The notes under the pieces: generated by a model
The model's database searches: none
The model's input: the letters and a program-made list of their open reading frames with translations, nothing else
Told to the model about the DNA's origin: nothing
Made by a program: the position numbers and the translations under genes
Shown here: one piece after another, positions 8,270 through 17,485 of the stretch
How the letters are laid out: each line of letters begins with the position of its first letter
Numbering within the stretch: the stretch's first letter is position 1
Assembly: GCA_023229575.1 (NCBI GenBank)
Contig: JALNYZ010000005.1
Span: forward strand, 124,001 to 188,000
From: Prolixibacteraceae bacterium
GTDB taxonomy: Bacteria > Bacteroidota > Bacteroidia > Bacteroidales > Prolixibacteraceae
Reading direction: 5' to 3'
DNA: 64,000 nt

Positions 8270-8728
8270 TTAGCCCTCCTCATGACGAATTTTTCTGTCT
8301 CCCCAATATTGGATTATTTGGGTGAGAGCATCAATATTTATTGGCTTGGTAATATAATCGACCATACCCGCTTCCAGGCACTTGTCGCGGTCACCGGCCA
8401 ACGCATTTGCGGTAATGGCAATGATCACCGGCCGTTCTTCTTTCCAGTGTTCAATGATCATTTTGGTTGATTCATATCCGTTCATGACAGGCATTTGGAT
8501 GTCCATGAAAATCAGATCATAATACTTTCCTTTTAAAACATCAACGGCCTCCTTCCCATTTGCTGCAAGGTCGACCTTATATCCCAATAGTTTGAATAAA
8601 TTGGTAATAAGCTTCTGGTTGATTACATTGTCCTCTACAACCAGGATAGTTAACGGATATTTGATTGAAATATCGCTGAACCTTCCCAAATCTTTCGATT
8701 TTTCGACAGCTACTTTGTTTACAGGCAT
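8270..8728 (-). CDS. Stand-alone response regulator receiver protein
   Basis: The 152-residue product is a single CheY-like receiver domain with a ~25-residue N-terminal lead and no output domain. The acidic pocket is Glu32-Asp33 (VVEDN), the phospho-acceptor is Asp76 (FMDIQMP), with Thr106 (ITANA) and Lys128 (ITKPIN). VVEDNVINQKL and MDIQMPVMNG are typical of receiver domains from hybrid histidine kinases, so it may be a detached phosphorelay receiver. The HPt protein at 4608 would be a logical partner. A possible minus-strand -7 element lies at 8871-8878. Confidence 0.9.
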   Translation of the reverse strand: MPVNKVAVEKSKDLGRFSDISIKYPLTILVVEDNVINQKLITNLFKLLGYKVDLAANGKEAVDVLKGKYYDLIFMDIQMPVMNGYESTKMIIEHWKEERPVIIAITANALAGDRDKCLEAGMVDYITKPINIDALTQIIQYWGDRKIRHEEG

Positions 8729-9064
8729 ATCATTTTTTACTTTTACTTCAGCTATTTAGGTGTGGTTAATTCAATTTGGCAATGAATGACCCATATAAAA
8801 AAGTGCTGTCAATGCTTTTTACCACCGGACAACACCTTTAACACAATATTAATTGTATCACTAACTACATCAAATATATAAAAAGTATCTGGTATGTTTG
8901 AAGTTTGATCAAAAGAATTGTTTCATCAGTATAAATTTTGTTTTTTCAATGGTCTGATGGAATACCCGCATATTCATTTTCGGTTGATGTGAAAATTTTC
9001 TCGTGGGTATTTCATTTATAAATATTTGGTTAATTTAGATCCAAACTAATAATGTATTAACAAA
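8729..9064. promoter_or_regulatory. Divergent intergenic region with two candidate -7 elements
   Basis: The 336-base gap separates the receiver gene (minus) from the esterase gene (plus). It holds a TAnnTTTG match on the minus strand (TATATTTG, 8871-8878) and one on the plus strand (TATGTTTG, 8893-8900). Neither has a well-spaced -33 TTTG that I can see, so both are tentative. No gene or repeat is visible. Confidence 0.35.
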
Positions 9065-10258
9065 ATGAGAAAAATTTTTAATTTACTGATTGCCAGCTTT
9101 TTACTGCAGGACTTTATCCCTGGGAATTCCCAAGGCCAAAATCACGTGATCCCTGTTCCGCAAAGCATGCTTTGTCCGGGGGACTATTTTACAGAGCAGC
9201 AGGGAAAGGAATTTCTTGAAAACCAGAGAAAAAGTTATGTCAATAAAAATGATTGGGAGAAGCGTGCAAAACTAATCAAGGAACATATTCTTAAGGGAAC
9301 GGGATTGATCAAATTCCCCAAGAAGTGCCCTTTGAACCCAATCATTGGGGCCAAGAGGGTTTTCGATGGTTATCAGGTGCAAAATGTTGCCTTCGAAAGT
9401 TTGCCCGGTGTTTACGTAACCGGAAGTTTGTACACACCAACCAATGCCAAAGGCAAATTGCCAGGAATTATCAGTCCTCACGGTCACTGGCACAAGAAAG
9501 GCGATGTAGGCAGATACCGACCCGATGCACAGAAACGGTTCGCGGCTATGGCGCGCATGGGTGCGATGGTCTTCGGCTACGACATGGTCGGTTATGGCCA
9601 GATGGAAGAACTCGGATGGAAACATGATCATCCCGAAGCGCTTAAATTGCAGCTATGGAACAGCATCCGTTGCCTCGATTTTATTCTGGAAATGGGCGCC
9701 GATCCTGAAAAAATTGCCTGTACCGGGGCATCAGGTGGTGGTACACAAACATTTTTACTCACTGCCATCGATAACCGGGTGAAGGTTTCTGTTCCAGTAG
9801 TAATGGTTTCTGCCCACTTCTTTGGCGGCTGTGTATGCGAAAGTGGTATGCCGATTCACAAGGCTGTAGGTTATCAGACAAACAATGTGGAGATCGCCGC
9901 CTGTGCGGCTCCAAGGCCGATGTTGCTAGTTTCAGATGGTGGCGACTGGACCAAGAATAACCCTGAGGTTGAACTTCCCCACCTGAAATACATATACAAT
10001 TTCTTTGGCAAATCGGATCCGGTACAGAATGTTCACCTTCCTAACGACAAGCACGGTTACGATATCAACAAAAGGGCGGCTGTCTACCCGTTTTTGGCCA
10101 AATACCTGGGATTGGACCTTTCCAAGGCCATGAACCCTGACGGTACTGTAAAAGAAGACATGATCGTGATCGAAGACCAAAAGGCGCTTTATCCATTTGA
10201 CGAACAGCATCCTTTCCCTGCAACCGGTATCAGATCGAATGACCTGGTAAAATGGTAA
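9065..10258 (+). CDS. Secreted alpha/beta hydrolase, acetyl-xylan-esterase-like
   Basis: The 397-residue protein has a signal peptide (~1-24, ending GNSQG) and an alpha/beta-hydrolase fold. The triad is visible: nucleophile Ser223 in CTGASGGGTQ, Asp291 in VSDGGDW and His330 in NDKHGYD. ISPHGHWHKKG around residues 138-148 supplies the usual oxyanion region. This layout is that of the acetyl xylan esterase / dienelactone-hydrolase-like group in Bacteroidota, which remove acetyl or other acyl groups from plant polysaccharides in the periplasm or outside. Exact substrate is not shown. It is followed by the GH78 rhamnosidase on the same strand, suggesting cooperation on acetylated pectin, though a hairpin lies between them. 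Confidence 0.82.
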   Translation: MRKIFNLLIASFLLQDFIPGNSQGQNHVIPVPQSMLCPGDYFTEQQGKEFLENQRKSYVNKNDWEKRAKLIKEHILKGTGLIKFPKKCPLNPIIGAKRVFDGYQVQNVAFESLPGVYVTGSLYTPTNAKGKLPGIISPHGHWHKKGDVGRYRPDAQKRFAAMARMGAMVFGYDMVGYGQMEELGWKHDHPEALKLQLWNSIRCLDFILEMGADPEKIACTGASGGGTQTFLLTAIDNRVKVSVPVVMVSAHFFGGCVCESGMPIHKAVGYQTNNVEIAACAAPRPMLLVSDGGDWTKNNPEVELPHLKYIYNFFGKSDPVQNVHLPNDKHGYDINKRAAVYPFLAKYLGLDLSKAMNPDGTVKEDMIVIEDQKALYPFDEQHPFPATGIRSNDLVKW

Positions 10259-10286
10259 ATATGTAAAATTCAACACAAAGTACACC

Positions 10287-10345
10287 AAGGAAAACACAAA
10301 GGTCACAAAATAAGCACTTTACTTTGTGACCTTTGTGTCTTCCTT
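10287..10345. terminator. Long intergenic inverted repeat (terminator-like)
   Basis: A 23-base arm (AAGGAAAACACAAAGGTCAC plus AAA) at 10287-10309 pairs with 10323-10345 with one mismatch around a 13-base loop. It sits between the esterase and the rhamnosidase genes. The CACAAAGG/CCTTTGTG wording is common in intergenic hairpins of Bacteroidota. It may stop or attenuate transcription, or protect the 3' end; it lacks a long T tract. Confidence 0.6.
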
Positions 10346-10388
10346 TGAGCCCATTTGTGGTAAAAAGCAATTAATAATTTATCAAATA

Positions 10389-12791
10389 ATGCTTTACATA
10401 AGAGTTTTTCGAATAGGAGTTGTTATATCGCTTCTTCTGCAAGCTGTACCGGATCCTTTGCAAGCACAGAAAGCTGATACAGGCAAGTTGCAGGGAGCCT
10501 TATGGATTGCTGCAAAGAACAATCAGGTTATTGTAGATTCCCTTATGTACGGAGATCATCCGGCGCCGCTGTTCAGAAAGGATTTTGCCCTGACCGGTAA
10601 ACTCCGAAAGGCAACTTTAACCGTAACGGCCGCGGGGTACTATTTGGCCTCCATCAATGGCCAGCCCATCCAAGACAATGTGCTGGATCCTGCCTGGACC
10701 AATTTCAGCAAGCGCATCTACTTCGCGACTTACGATGTCACAGCTCTTCTCAGAAGTGGTACAAATACCATCGGTGTTGAGCTCGGAAATGGTTTCTACA
10801 ATTTGCTGCCATTGAAAATGTTTGGCAGAAATCTCAGAACCTTTCTGCCAACCGGAGAACCACAGTGGATTGCCAGACTACAGCTCACCTATGTAGATGG
10901 AACATCGCAGTCTGTCGTCACCGACACAAGCTGGAAAACAGCGGACAGTCCGCTGATGAGGAACAATGTTTACCTCGGCGTTCACTACGATGCAAGAAAA
11001 GAGATCAAAGGATGGAACCAACCGGGATTCGACGACGGGATGTGGAACCATCCGGTAAAGATGAAAGGTCCGGGCGGCTTACTTCAACAATCTTTCTTTC
11101 CGGCTGTCAAAGTGACCAAACAAATTCAACCGGTTGACATCCGTTCCGTTGGCAAAACCACCATCGTCGATATGGGAACCAACATGACCGGCTTATACAA
11201 AATAAAGCTCACAGGAGAACCGGGCGATACGATCCTTTTCAGGTTTGGCGAGCGCCTGTACGAAAATGGAACGCTAAATCCCATGACCACAGTGGCCGGA
11301 CAGGTGAAACAAAAGGGTAGGGGAGGCCCCGGGGCTCCGGATATAGCCTGGCAGACAGATAGCTACGTGTTCGGGGCCGAAAAGACAGCGATCTGGCAAC
11401 CGCAATTCTCGTTTCATACCTTCCGGTACATGGAAATCACAGGATTGCAGTACTTGCCTAAAAAAGAGGATATTGAAGCCCTCTTTTTCCACTCGGATGT
11501 GGAAAACCAGAACCGGTTTACCTGCTCTTCCCCGATCCTGAACGATATCCAGAAGATCTGCCGTCAGACCTTTCTGGGCAACCTCATTACAGTGCAGTCG
11601 GACTGTCCGGCCAGGGAGAAATTCGGCTATGGGGGCGACCTGAATGCGACGAGCGAAACCTTTATCTGCAATTTCGATATGCAATCCTTTTACCGCAAAA
11701 CGGTTTACGATTGGGTGGATGCCATGCAGGACTCCATCTTTATCGACACTGCCCCCTATGTAGGCATCAAATATTGCGGCATCAGCTGGGAATCGGCCTT
11801 TCTGACCACTCAGTTCAAGTTGCTTCAATATTATGGTGATACTGCAATCATCCATGAGTTGTACCGGAAGGACCTTGAGTGGATGGACAAGGTGAATAGG
11901 TTACACCCCGATGGACTTGTGGACAAAGGGCTAAGCGACCACGAGTCGATGGTAAAAGTACCGATGCAGCTGATTGGAACGACCCACTACCTCGATTGCG
12001 CCCGCATCATGCAACGGTTTGCGGAGATCATGCACGATGATGCCAACGGCGAAAAATTCAGGGATCTTGAAAAGTCCCTTACCAGGAAGCTGCTCGATCA
12101 GTTTTGGTACCGGCCTGTTCCGGGTCCCATCAACCGGCAGACCCTCTTTTCGACAATGATCTACTACCGGATCATTCCATCAAAAGAGCTTTCTGCAGCC
12201 ACCGACTCCCTGCTCAAGGCCGTTCGCAGCGAACCTGCTGGCCATTTCACCACGGGCATCTTCGGCACCAAATACATCCTGGAGGCGCTCTCCATGACAG
12301 GCCATGCCGATGAGGTTTACAAGATCCTAAATAGTACGGTCTATCCGGGCTGGGGATACATGATCAGCAAGGGGGCCACCACACTCTGGGAGACCTGGAA
12401 GGAGAGCGACAACACCTATTCCAATTGCCATCCCATGTTCGGAACCGTTTCGGAATGGTATTTCCGGTGGCTGGCCGGGATCAGGCCGCTGGACGAATCT
12501 CCCGGCTTTAAAAAATTCCTGATAGCGCCGGTTTTTCCGGAAGGGCTCAACCATGCCGAAGCGGTTTACCATGCTCCTGACGGTGATATCAAAGTTGCAT
12601 GGAAGCGGGATGACAAAGGGGGCCTCCTGATGAAGTTGACTGTTCCATTGGGCACAACTGCCCTGTTTGAACCATCCGTAAAAGCGCGTACACAGTGGAA
12701 AGTGACAAATGTAAACACGAAAAAATCCTTCGAAACAGATCTCAAAAAAGTGGTGGTAGCGTTGAAGGAGGGTGATTACGTGATCAATTGA
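10389..12791 (+). CDS. Secreted alpha-L-rhamnosidase, GH78 family
   Basis: The enzyme removes terminal alpha-L-rhamnose by inverting hydrolysis. Starting at ATG 10389 (MLYIRVFRIG), the product is 800 residues with a signal peptide ending ~LQAQ; an upstream ATG at 10326 would place 21 extra residues within the hairpin region and is unlikely. N-terminal beta domains (ITGYY-like LTVTAAGYYLASINGQPI, LDPAWTNFSKRIYFATYDVT) precede the (alpha/alpha)6 barrel. The conserved acidic block of GH78 is present: SDCPAREKFGYGGDLNATSE, followed by WESAFLTTQFKLLQYYGD and a C-terminal WETWKESD segment. The family acts on rhamnogalacturonan side chains and flavonoid glycosides. It is close to, but separate from, the GH127/GH106 locus 10 kb downstream. 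Confidence 0.93.
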   Translation: MLYIRVFRIGVVISLLLQAVPDPLQAQKADTGKLQGALWIAAKNNQVIVDSLMYGDHPAPLFRKDFALTGKLRKATLTVTAAGYYLASINGQPIQDNVLDPAWTNFSKRIYFATYDVTALLRSGTNTIGVELGNGFYNLLPLKMFGRNLRTFLPTGEPQWIARLQLTYVDGTSQSVVTDTSWKTADSPLMRNNVYLGVHYDARKEIKGWNQPGFDDGMWNHPVKMKGPGGLLQQSFFPAVKVTKQIQPVDIRSVGKTTIVDMGTNMTGLYKIKLTGEPGDTILFRFGERLYENGTLNPMTTVAGQVKQKGRGGPGAPDIAWQTDSYVFGAEKTAIWQPQFSFHTFRYMEITGLQYLPKKEDIEALFFHSDVENQNRFTCSSPILNDIQKICRQTFLGNLITVQSDCPAREKFGYGGDLNATSETFICNFDMQSFYRKTVYDWVDAMQDSIFIDTAPYVGIKYCGISWESAFLTTQFKLLQYYGDTAIIHELYRKDLEWMDKVNRLHPDGLVDKGLSDHESMVKVPMQLIGTTHYLDCARIMQRFAEIMHDDANGEKFRDLEKSLTRKLLDQFWYRPVPGPINRQTLFSTMIYYRIIPSKELSAATDSLLKAVRSEPAGHFTTGIFGTKYILEALSMTGHADEVYKILNSTVYPGWGYMISKGATTLWETWKESDNTYSNCHPMFGTVSEWYFRWLAGIRPLDESPGFKKFLIAPVFPEGLNHAEAVYHAPDGDIKVAWKRDDKGGLLMKLTVPLGTTALFEPSVKARTQWKVTNVNTKKSFETDLKKVVVALKEGDYVIN

Positions 12792-12908
12792 AAATTAAAA
12801 ATTACAGATTAATAATTGGAAATAAATAAATTTTGCCGGGAGGACTCAAGCTCAATAGAAATACTTGAAATCAATGCCGTTTCCGCGGTAGGGGATAGCC
12901 TTTCAATT

Positions 12909-14027
12909 CTATTTTCCTGATTGTTTTGGCATGTATTCAAACGACTCCCCCCAAATCAACGCCACAACCGGGTATTTGGATGCTTTCAACTGTTTGTAGG
13001 TAAGTTCCAGATAGGCATCATCCCCCCAATAGGGCAGGCGATCCCAGACGGTGTGACCCAGCTCCAGCTCGTGGCCTGGCAGCACCAGTTTGGGGTTAAA
13101 ACCCTTGGCAACCCTGAGGATATCCATGGTCCAGGCATTGGGCATCAGGATGTCGACTTTATGGTGTTTGGTCACCTGGTCGATCCAATCGTAATCGATC
13201 ATGAAATCTCCCTCATTGAGTTCATCACCCGTATGGGCAACGGTAATACCATCGGGTGTAGTAACCAGGGAAACGTTGTTGTCGATGGATTTCCCCTGAT
13301 GGCCGGGGTAGCAAATCACCTCCAGCATCCGGTTTCCGGGGAGTTTAATCTGATGAACTTTTTCTGCAATAGGTTCGGGATGCATAATGCGGGAGAAAAT
13401 CGAATCCTGTTGCCAGACCTGCGCAGGCGAAATAACGGGTTTTCCCGCCTGTAGAAACAGTTCCGCCACTGCCTTTTCCGCGTGGTCCGAATGTCTGTGA
13501 CTGATGAAAAGCAGGTCACATTGTTTGACGATCCGTTCAAGTTCCGCTGTTGAAAGGGCAAACTCCTTCGATCCGGAGGTGATGCCGCTCACCAGGTCGA
13601 ATGCTATGGTGACGGTTTGGGTGCGGACGATAAATCCCATGTCGTATACCTTCCAGATTCTGGCTCCCTTGGTTATATTTGCTTCTTCCAGCTCTTTTAT
13701 CAGCTTGCCGTTTTGCGCGTGGTAGAAATCCTGGGCCGGTTTTCTGAAAGCCGCAAATTTTTCGTGAAAGACGGCATCCAGCAGCAGTTTGGCATAACCC
13801 CGCTCTTTACCTTCCTTCAAAACCGGTGGGTATTTAGACAATATTGCCCGTACCGAATCGAGAAATACCGCCGACTGGCGGTCGAGATAATCATTGTCTT
13901 TCTGGCTCAGTTGAGGATCCGGTGATCCTCCGCCAGCGCTTGCTTTCGGGTTTTGTGATTGCGTATTGTTTACAAAAGTTGTGCTAACCACACACAGGAT
14001 GGTCAGGTAAAAAATAATGGTATTCAT
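12909..14027 (-). CDS. Exported metallo-beta-lactamase-fold hydrolase
   Basis: The 372-residue protein has an N-terminal signal peptide (~1-24) and an MBL fold. The zinc motif SHRHSDH (residues 176-182) matches H-x-H-x-D-H; later ligands are likely in VAHTGDE and LPGHELELGH. A ~120-residue N-terminal extension precedes the domain. The family includes lactonases, phosphodiesterases and RNases, and the substrate here is not evident; export makes RNA processing improbable. Downstream of the stop the same frame continues, after a second stop, as KAIPYRGNGIDFKYFY to 12852, which may be a lost C-terminal tail. It is transcribed convergently with the GH78 gene. Confidence 0.82.
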   Translation of the reverse strand: MNTIIFYLTILCVVSTTFVNNTQSQNPKASAGGGSPDPQLSQKDNDYLDRQSAVFLDSVRAILSKYPPVLKEGKERGYAKLLLDAVFHEKFAAFRKPAQDFYHAQNGKLIKELEEANITKGARIWKVYDMGFIVRTQTVTIAFDLVSGITSGSKEFALSTAELERIVKQCDLLFISHRHSDHAEKAVAELFLQAGKPVISPAQVWQQDSIFSRIMHPEPIAEKVHQIKLPGNRMLEVICYPGHQGKSIDNNVSLVTTPDGITVAHTGDELNEGDFMIDYDWIDQVTKHHKVDILMPNAWTMDILRVAKGFNPKLVLPGHELELGHTVWDRLPYWGDDAYLELTYKQLKASKYPVVALIWGESFEYMPKQSGK

Positions 14028-14062
14028 TTGTAGTATTAATAGTTATAATAGTTGATATCTCA

Positions 14063-14136
14063 TCTCCGTCTCTCCGTTTCCCCGTTTCAATTCAATTTTC
14101 AGAAGTTCAGTTCTCCAAGTCTCTCCGTCTCTCCGT
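14063..14136. repeat. Direct 15-base repeat in the MBL-mutS2 gap
   Basis: TCTCCGTCTCTCCGT occurs exactly at 14063-14077 and again at 14122-14136, within a pyrimidine-rich 134-base gap that also has CCCCGTTTC and CTCCAAGTC variants. The gap has no gene. It may be a local tandem-derived repeat of no function. Confidence 0.6.
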
Positions 14137-14161
14137 CATCCTAGTCATTTCCATCATTCCT

Positions 14162-16639
14162 TCACATCTCCACAATCGTAATCCCCGATCCGCCAAACTG
14201 CACATGTTCGTCCCGGAACTTCTTAACGGCAGGTTCGGAATTGAGGTAAGCACGGATAAGCTCTCTCAGGATGCCGTTCCCTTTTCCATGCAGGATGTGC
14301 AGCTCGTGGGCCTCGACCATGATGGCCTCGTCGATGAACTTCTGTATCTTCTGTAGTCCCTCCTCGGCGCGCATGCCGCGTACATCGATCCTGGGTTTGA
14401 AATTGAGCTTCCGATCGTTGATCTCCCTGTTGACCTGGGAGGTTGTATAGTTTTCCTTTGTTTTTTTTACCTCGTTGTGGGAGATGAGTTCAACCCTGTC
14501 GCGCTTAACCACAGAGCGCAACTGTCCGAATGCAACTACCAGGTTGCTGCCATGGATCTCCAGGATGATACCGGGAGCCTCTTGTCCCTTGATTTTGATC
14601 CAGCTTCCAACTTCCGGCTCATCCTTTTTGACAAGCTTTTCGGCTACGGCTTTATTTGTTTCTTCTTTTTGTGGCCTCTCCCTTTTAGCGATCTCCCGCT
14701 GCCTGATCTTCTCCATCTTACGGACAATCTGTTCATCCTCGGAATCTTTGGCAGTAGAAATAATCTCTTTGAACTCTTCCAGCTTTTTACGTATATCCTT
14801 TGTCTTTTCTTTTTCGGCAGCAGCTTCCTTGATCTCACGGATGGTCTGTTCCACAATTTTGTTGGAGGTGGCCAATATCTCCGCGGCCTCTTTTTTGGCC
14901 TTATCAAGAATATCTTTTCTTAATTTTTTTACCTCAGAGAGATTCTCCTCGTAAGTAGAAGTAAGATCTTCCAGCTTCTTCTCCGATTGCCGGATGTTCT
15001 GTCGTTTGGTCTCCCAGTAACGTTTGTCCCTGACTATGTCCCGGAGGTGCTTGTCGAAGTCGATGTGGTCCTTCCCAATCTTATCCGTAGCTTCCTGCAG
15101 AATATCCTCTGGCAAGCCTATTTTACGGGCTATCTCGAAAGCGAAGGAGCTTCCTGGTTTGCCAATCTGAAGTTGAAACAGCGGTTCCATCTTGTTGGAG
15201 TCGTACAGCATCGCTCCGTTCACAATTCCCGGCACAGAGGAGGCGAAATGCTTCAGGTTGGTATAGTGGGTGGTAATGACGCCGTAACTTTGCAGGTTGT
15301 TGATCCGGTTCAATATTGATTCGGCTATGGCGCCACCCAGCATGGGTTCAGTTCCGGTGCCAAATTCATCAATCAAAACCAGTGATTTAGGATTAGAGTT
15401 TCTGACGAAGAACTTCATGTCGCTCAGGTGGGAACTGTAGGTACTCAGGTCGTTGTCGAGCGACTGGTTATCTCCGATATCAATGAAAATTTTGTCAAAA
15501 ATGCCGACGATGCTATCCAGGTGCAATGGGATAGGCACTCCGCACTGAACGCTGTATTGAAGCAATCCTACGGTCTTCAGGCAGACCGATTTGCCACCGG
15601 CATTGGGACCGGATATCAGCAGGATGCGGTCATCCTTTGTTAACTTGATATTTAGAGGAACGATCTTCCTTTTTTCCCTGGCAAGATTTCGTTCCAGAAG
15701 CGGATGCCTGGCATCCAGCCAGTTCAATTCGGGGACGTATTTTAGCAACGGCTTTACCGACTTGCTCTCGTTCGACCACAACCCCTTTGCGCGGATAAAG
15801 TCGAGAATACCCAGGATTTCATACGACGATTCGAGATCATCAGCATAGGGCCTTAGTTCATCTGTAAATTTTGTGAGAATTTTTACAATCTCCCGTCGTT
15901 CGGCGGATTCAAGTTCCCGGATACGGTTGTTGGTCTCTACAATCTCCTCGGGTTCGATGTAGGAGGTACGTCCGGTAGCGGATTCGTCGTGGACAATCCC
16001 CCGCATCTTGCGCTTGTTGCTCGACAAAACAGGAATGACAGCCCTACCATCACGGATCGAGACAGTCACATCTTTTTCGACTAAGCCGTCTGCCTGCGCA
16101 TGTTTGAGGATTTTGGCCATGATCTTCGAAATACCCGCCTGTAAAGAGAGAATCTCCCTCCTAATTTTCACCAGCTCCGGTGACGCATTGTCCTTGATAG
16201 TTCCTAATTTCGTCAGGATCTGATCTATGCGGTCATAAAGAAACGGATAGATCTGGATTCCTTTCACAACCAGATAAAGCCGCGGAAAAAGTTCCTGCTC
16301 CTTCTCCTTGAAGAAATTGGCAATGGATCGGAGGGTTTCGAGCGATCTTTTCAGGTCGAAGAGTTCAAAAACCTCCAGAAATGTACCCTGAATCTTTGAC
16401 TTTCGGAGGACCGACCGCATATCGATGAAATATCCGGTTGGGAAATTGAGCTCATCGCGTATGATCTTCTGAAATTCAACGGTTTCATCCAGCTGTTTTT
16501 CAATCAGATCGGCGTCAGAAGTGAAGCTGCAAGCTGCCACATGTTCTTTCCCCATTTCGCTCAGACAGCGACTGCCCAACAACTCCCTGATCTTGTCGAA
16601 GCCAATTTTATTCTCAAAATTTTCCGGATAAATATTCAT
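14162..16639 (-). CDS. mutS2: MutS2 family ATPase/nuclease with C-terminal Smr domain
   Basis: The product binds branched DNA or collided ribosomes and hydrolyses ATP; in MutS2 proteins the Smr domain has nuclease activity. From the ATG at 16639 (MNIYPENFENKIGF) it is 825 residues; a longer frame begins 84 bases upstream but its hydrophobic lead is unlike the family. The Walker A is SGPNAGGKS, the Walker B region LVLIDEFGTGTEP, followed by the helix-rich clamp (~residues 480-640, strongly charged coiled coil) and the KOW-like VGSWIKIKGQEAPG segment. The Smr domain at the C-terminus has IDVRGMRAEEGLQ and LHGKGNGILRELI. Length and order fit MutS2 and not MutS1. Confidence 0.95.
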   Translation of the reverse strand: MNIYPENFENKIGFDKIRELLGSRCLSEMGKEHVAACSFTSDADLIEKQLDETVEFQKIIRDELNFPTGYFIDMRSVLRKSKIQGTFLEVFELFDLKRSLETLRSIANFFKEKEQELFPRLYLVVKGIQIYPFLYDRIDQILTKLGTIKDNASPELVKIRREILSLQAGISKIMAKILKHAQADGLVEKDVTVSIRDGRAVIPVLSSNKRKMRGIVHDESATGRTSYIEPEEIVETNNRIRELESAERREIVKILTKFTDELRPYADDLESSYEILGILDFIRAKGLWSNESKSVKPLLKYVPELNWLDARHPLLERNLAREKRKIVPLNIKLTKDDRILLISGPNAGGKSVCLKTVGLLQYSVQCGVPIPLHLDSIVGIFDKIFIDIGDNQSLDNDLSTYSSHLSDMKFFVRNSNPKSLVLIDEFGTGTEPMLGGAIAESILNRINNLQSYGVITTHYTNLKHFASSVPGIVNGAMLYDSNKMEPLFQLQIGKPGSSFAFEIARKIGLPEDILQEATDKIGKDHIDFDKHLRDIVRDKRYWETKRQNIRQSEKKLEDLTSTYEENLSEVKKLRKDILDKAKKEAAEILATSNKIVEQTIREIKEAAAEKEKTKDIRKKLEEFKEIISTAKDSEDEQIVRKMEKIRQREIAKRERPQKEETNKAVAEKLVKKDEPEVGSWIKIKGQEAPGIILEIHGSNLVVAFGQLRSVVKRDRVELISHNEVKKTKENYTTSQVNREINDRKLNFKPRIDVRGMRAEEGLQKIQKFIDEAIMVEAHELHILHGKGNGILRELIRAYLNSEPAVKKFRDEHVQFGGSGITIVEM

Positions 16640-16779
16640 CAGATGATTTGATTTCGCTGTAAAAGTAGCAAGAAAACAGAAGGAGTACAATGTAAAGAAT
16701 CGTCTGGCTATTAAAAAACCCAATAGGCGACGAATGCTTTTGAAATTTTTTCATTATCCGTAGAAAGGCTATTTTTGAT

Positions 16780-16787
16780 TAACTTTG
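16780..16787 (+). promoter_or_regulatory. Candidate -7 promoter element
   Basis: TAACTTTG matches the Bacteroidota -7 consensus TAnnTTTG, about 110 bases before the acyltransferase gene. No clear -33 element is visible, so this is tentative. Confidence 0.35.
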
Positions 16788-16897
16788 CTTGGAGATTTAT
16801 AACAAATATTTTATTTGGTATAATGTGATTTATGAAGCTTCCAGTTCAGAATTAATTATCATTGATTGTCCATTTTCAATTATCCATTCATTAAAAT

Positions 16898-17461
16898 ATG
16901 GTCAGAATCATTTGCAAGTTGTTGTTGCGCATTATGGGATTTAAAGCGGTTGGCGGCATTATTCCTGAGCCCAAAGCCATTGTGCTTGGCGTACCACATA
17001 CCTCCAACTGGGACTTTATCATCTCATTTGTTTACTACAGGGCTGTTGGCGGTAGATCCAATACCATGGTTAAAAAGGAGTTTTTCTTCTGGCCTTTGGG
17101 TTATTTCGTTCGCTGGATGGGGGGAATTCCAGTCGACCGCTCGAAAGGGGCTAGTCTTGTCAAGCAAATTATTTCTGAGTTTGAAAAACGAGAGGTGATG
17201 CACCTGGCCATAGCGCCCGAAGGAACACGCAAGCCGGTTGCCAAATGGAAAGGTGGGTTTCATACCATTGCCCGGACCGCAAACATTCCGGTTTACATGG
17301 CCTTTTTCGACTGGGGACGCAGACGGATCGGATACACCGAAAAGATTGAATTAACAGACGATCTTCAAGCGGATTTGAAACGTATCAGACAGTGGTACAA
17401 AGACCATGGTATCATTGGAAAAAATCCCGAAGGGATGAATTATGGCGATGATTTGGATTAA
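16898..17461 (+). CDS. Lysophospholipid/glycerol-phosphate acyltransferase family protein
   Basis: The 187-residue protein has the PlsC-type active site His34-x4-Asp39 (PHTSNWDF) and the acceptor-binding block APEGTRKP (Glu108-Gly109-Thr110). A hydrophobic N-terminal ~15 residues suggests membrane association. It lacks other domains and is shorter than PlsC itself, as is usual for the small 'acyltransferase' group found in Bacteroidota. Likely role: transfer of an acyl chain to a lysophospholipid or other membrane lipid at the inner membrane. It lies 24 bases upstream of the amidase gene on the same strand, so the two are probably co-transcribed. Confidence 0.88.
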   Translation: MVRIICKLLLRIMGFKAVGGIIPEPKAIVLGVPHTSNWDFIISFVYYRAVGGRSNTMVKKEFFFWPLGYFVRWMGGIPVDRSKGASLVKQIISEFEKREVMHLAIAPEGTRKPVAKWKGGFHTIARTANIPVYMAFFDWGRRRIGYTEKIELTDDLQADLKRIRQWYKDHGIIGKNPEGMNYGDDLD

Positions 17462-17485
17462 CATCAGATAGTAATACTTTAAGTT

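Noticed and set aside
11274..11855. 193-codon antisense frame within the GH78 gene
   Set aside because: It lies wholly opposite a strongly supported enzyme core and has no independent motif.
12921..13454. 177-codon plus-strand frame opposite the MBL-fold gene
   Set aside because: Shadow of the sense frame; the zinc motif is on the minus strand.
16640..16723. 28-codon extension of MutS2 that resembles a signal peptide
   Set aside because: MutS2 is cytosolic and aligns from MNIYPENFENKIGF; the extension is upstream non-coding DNA.
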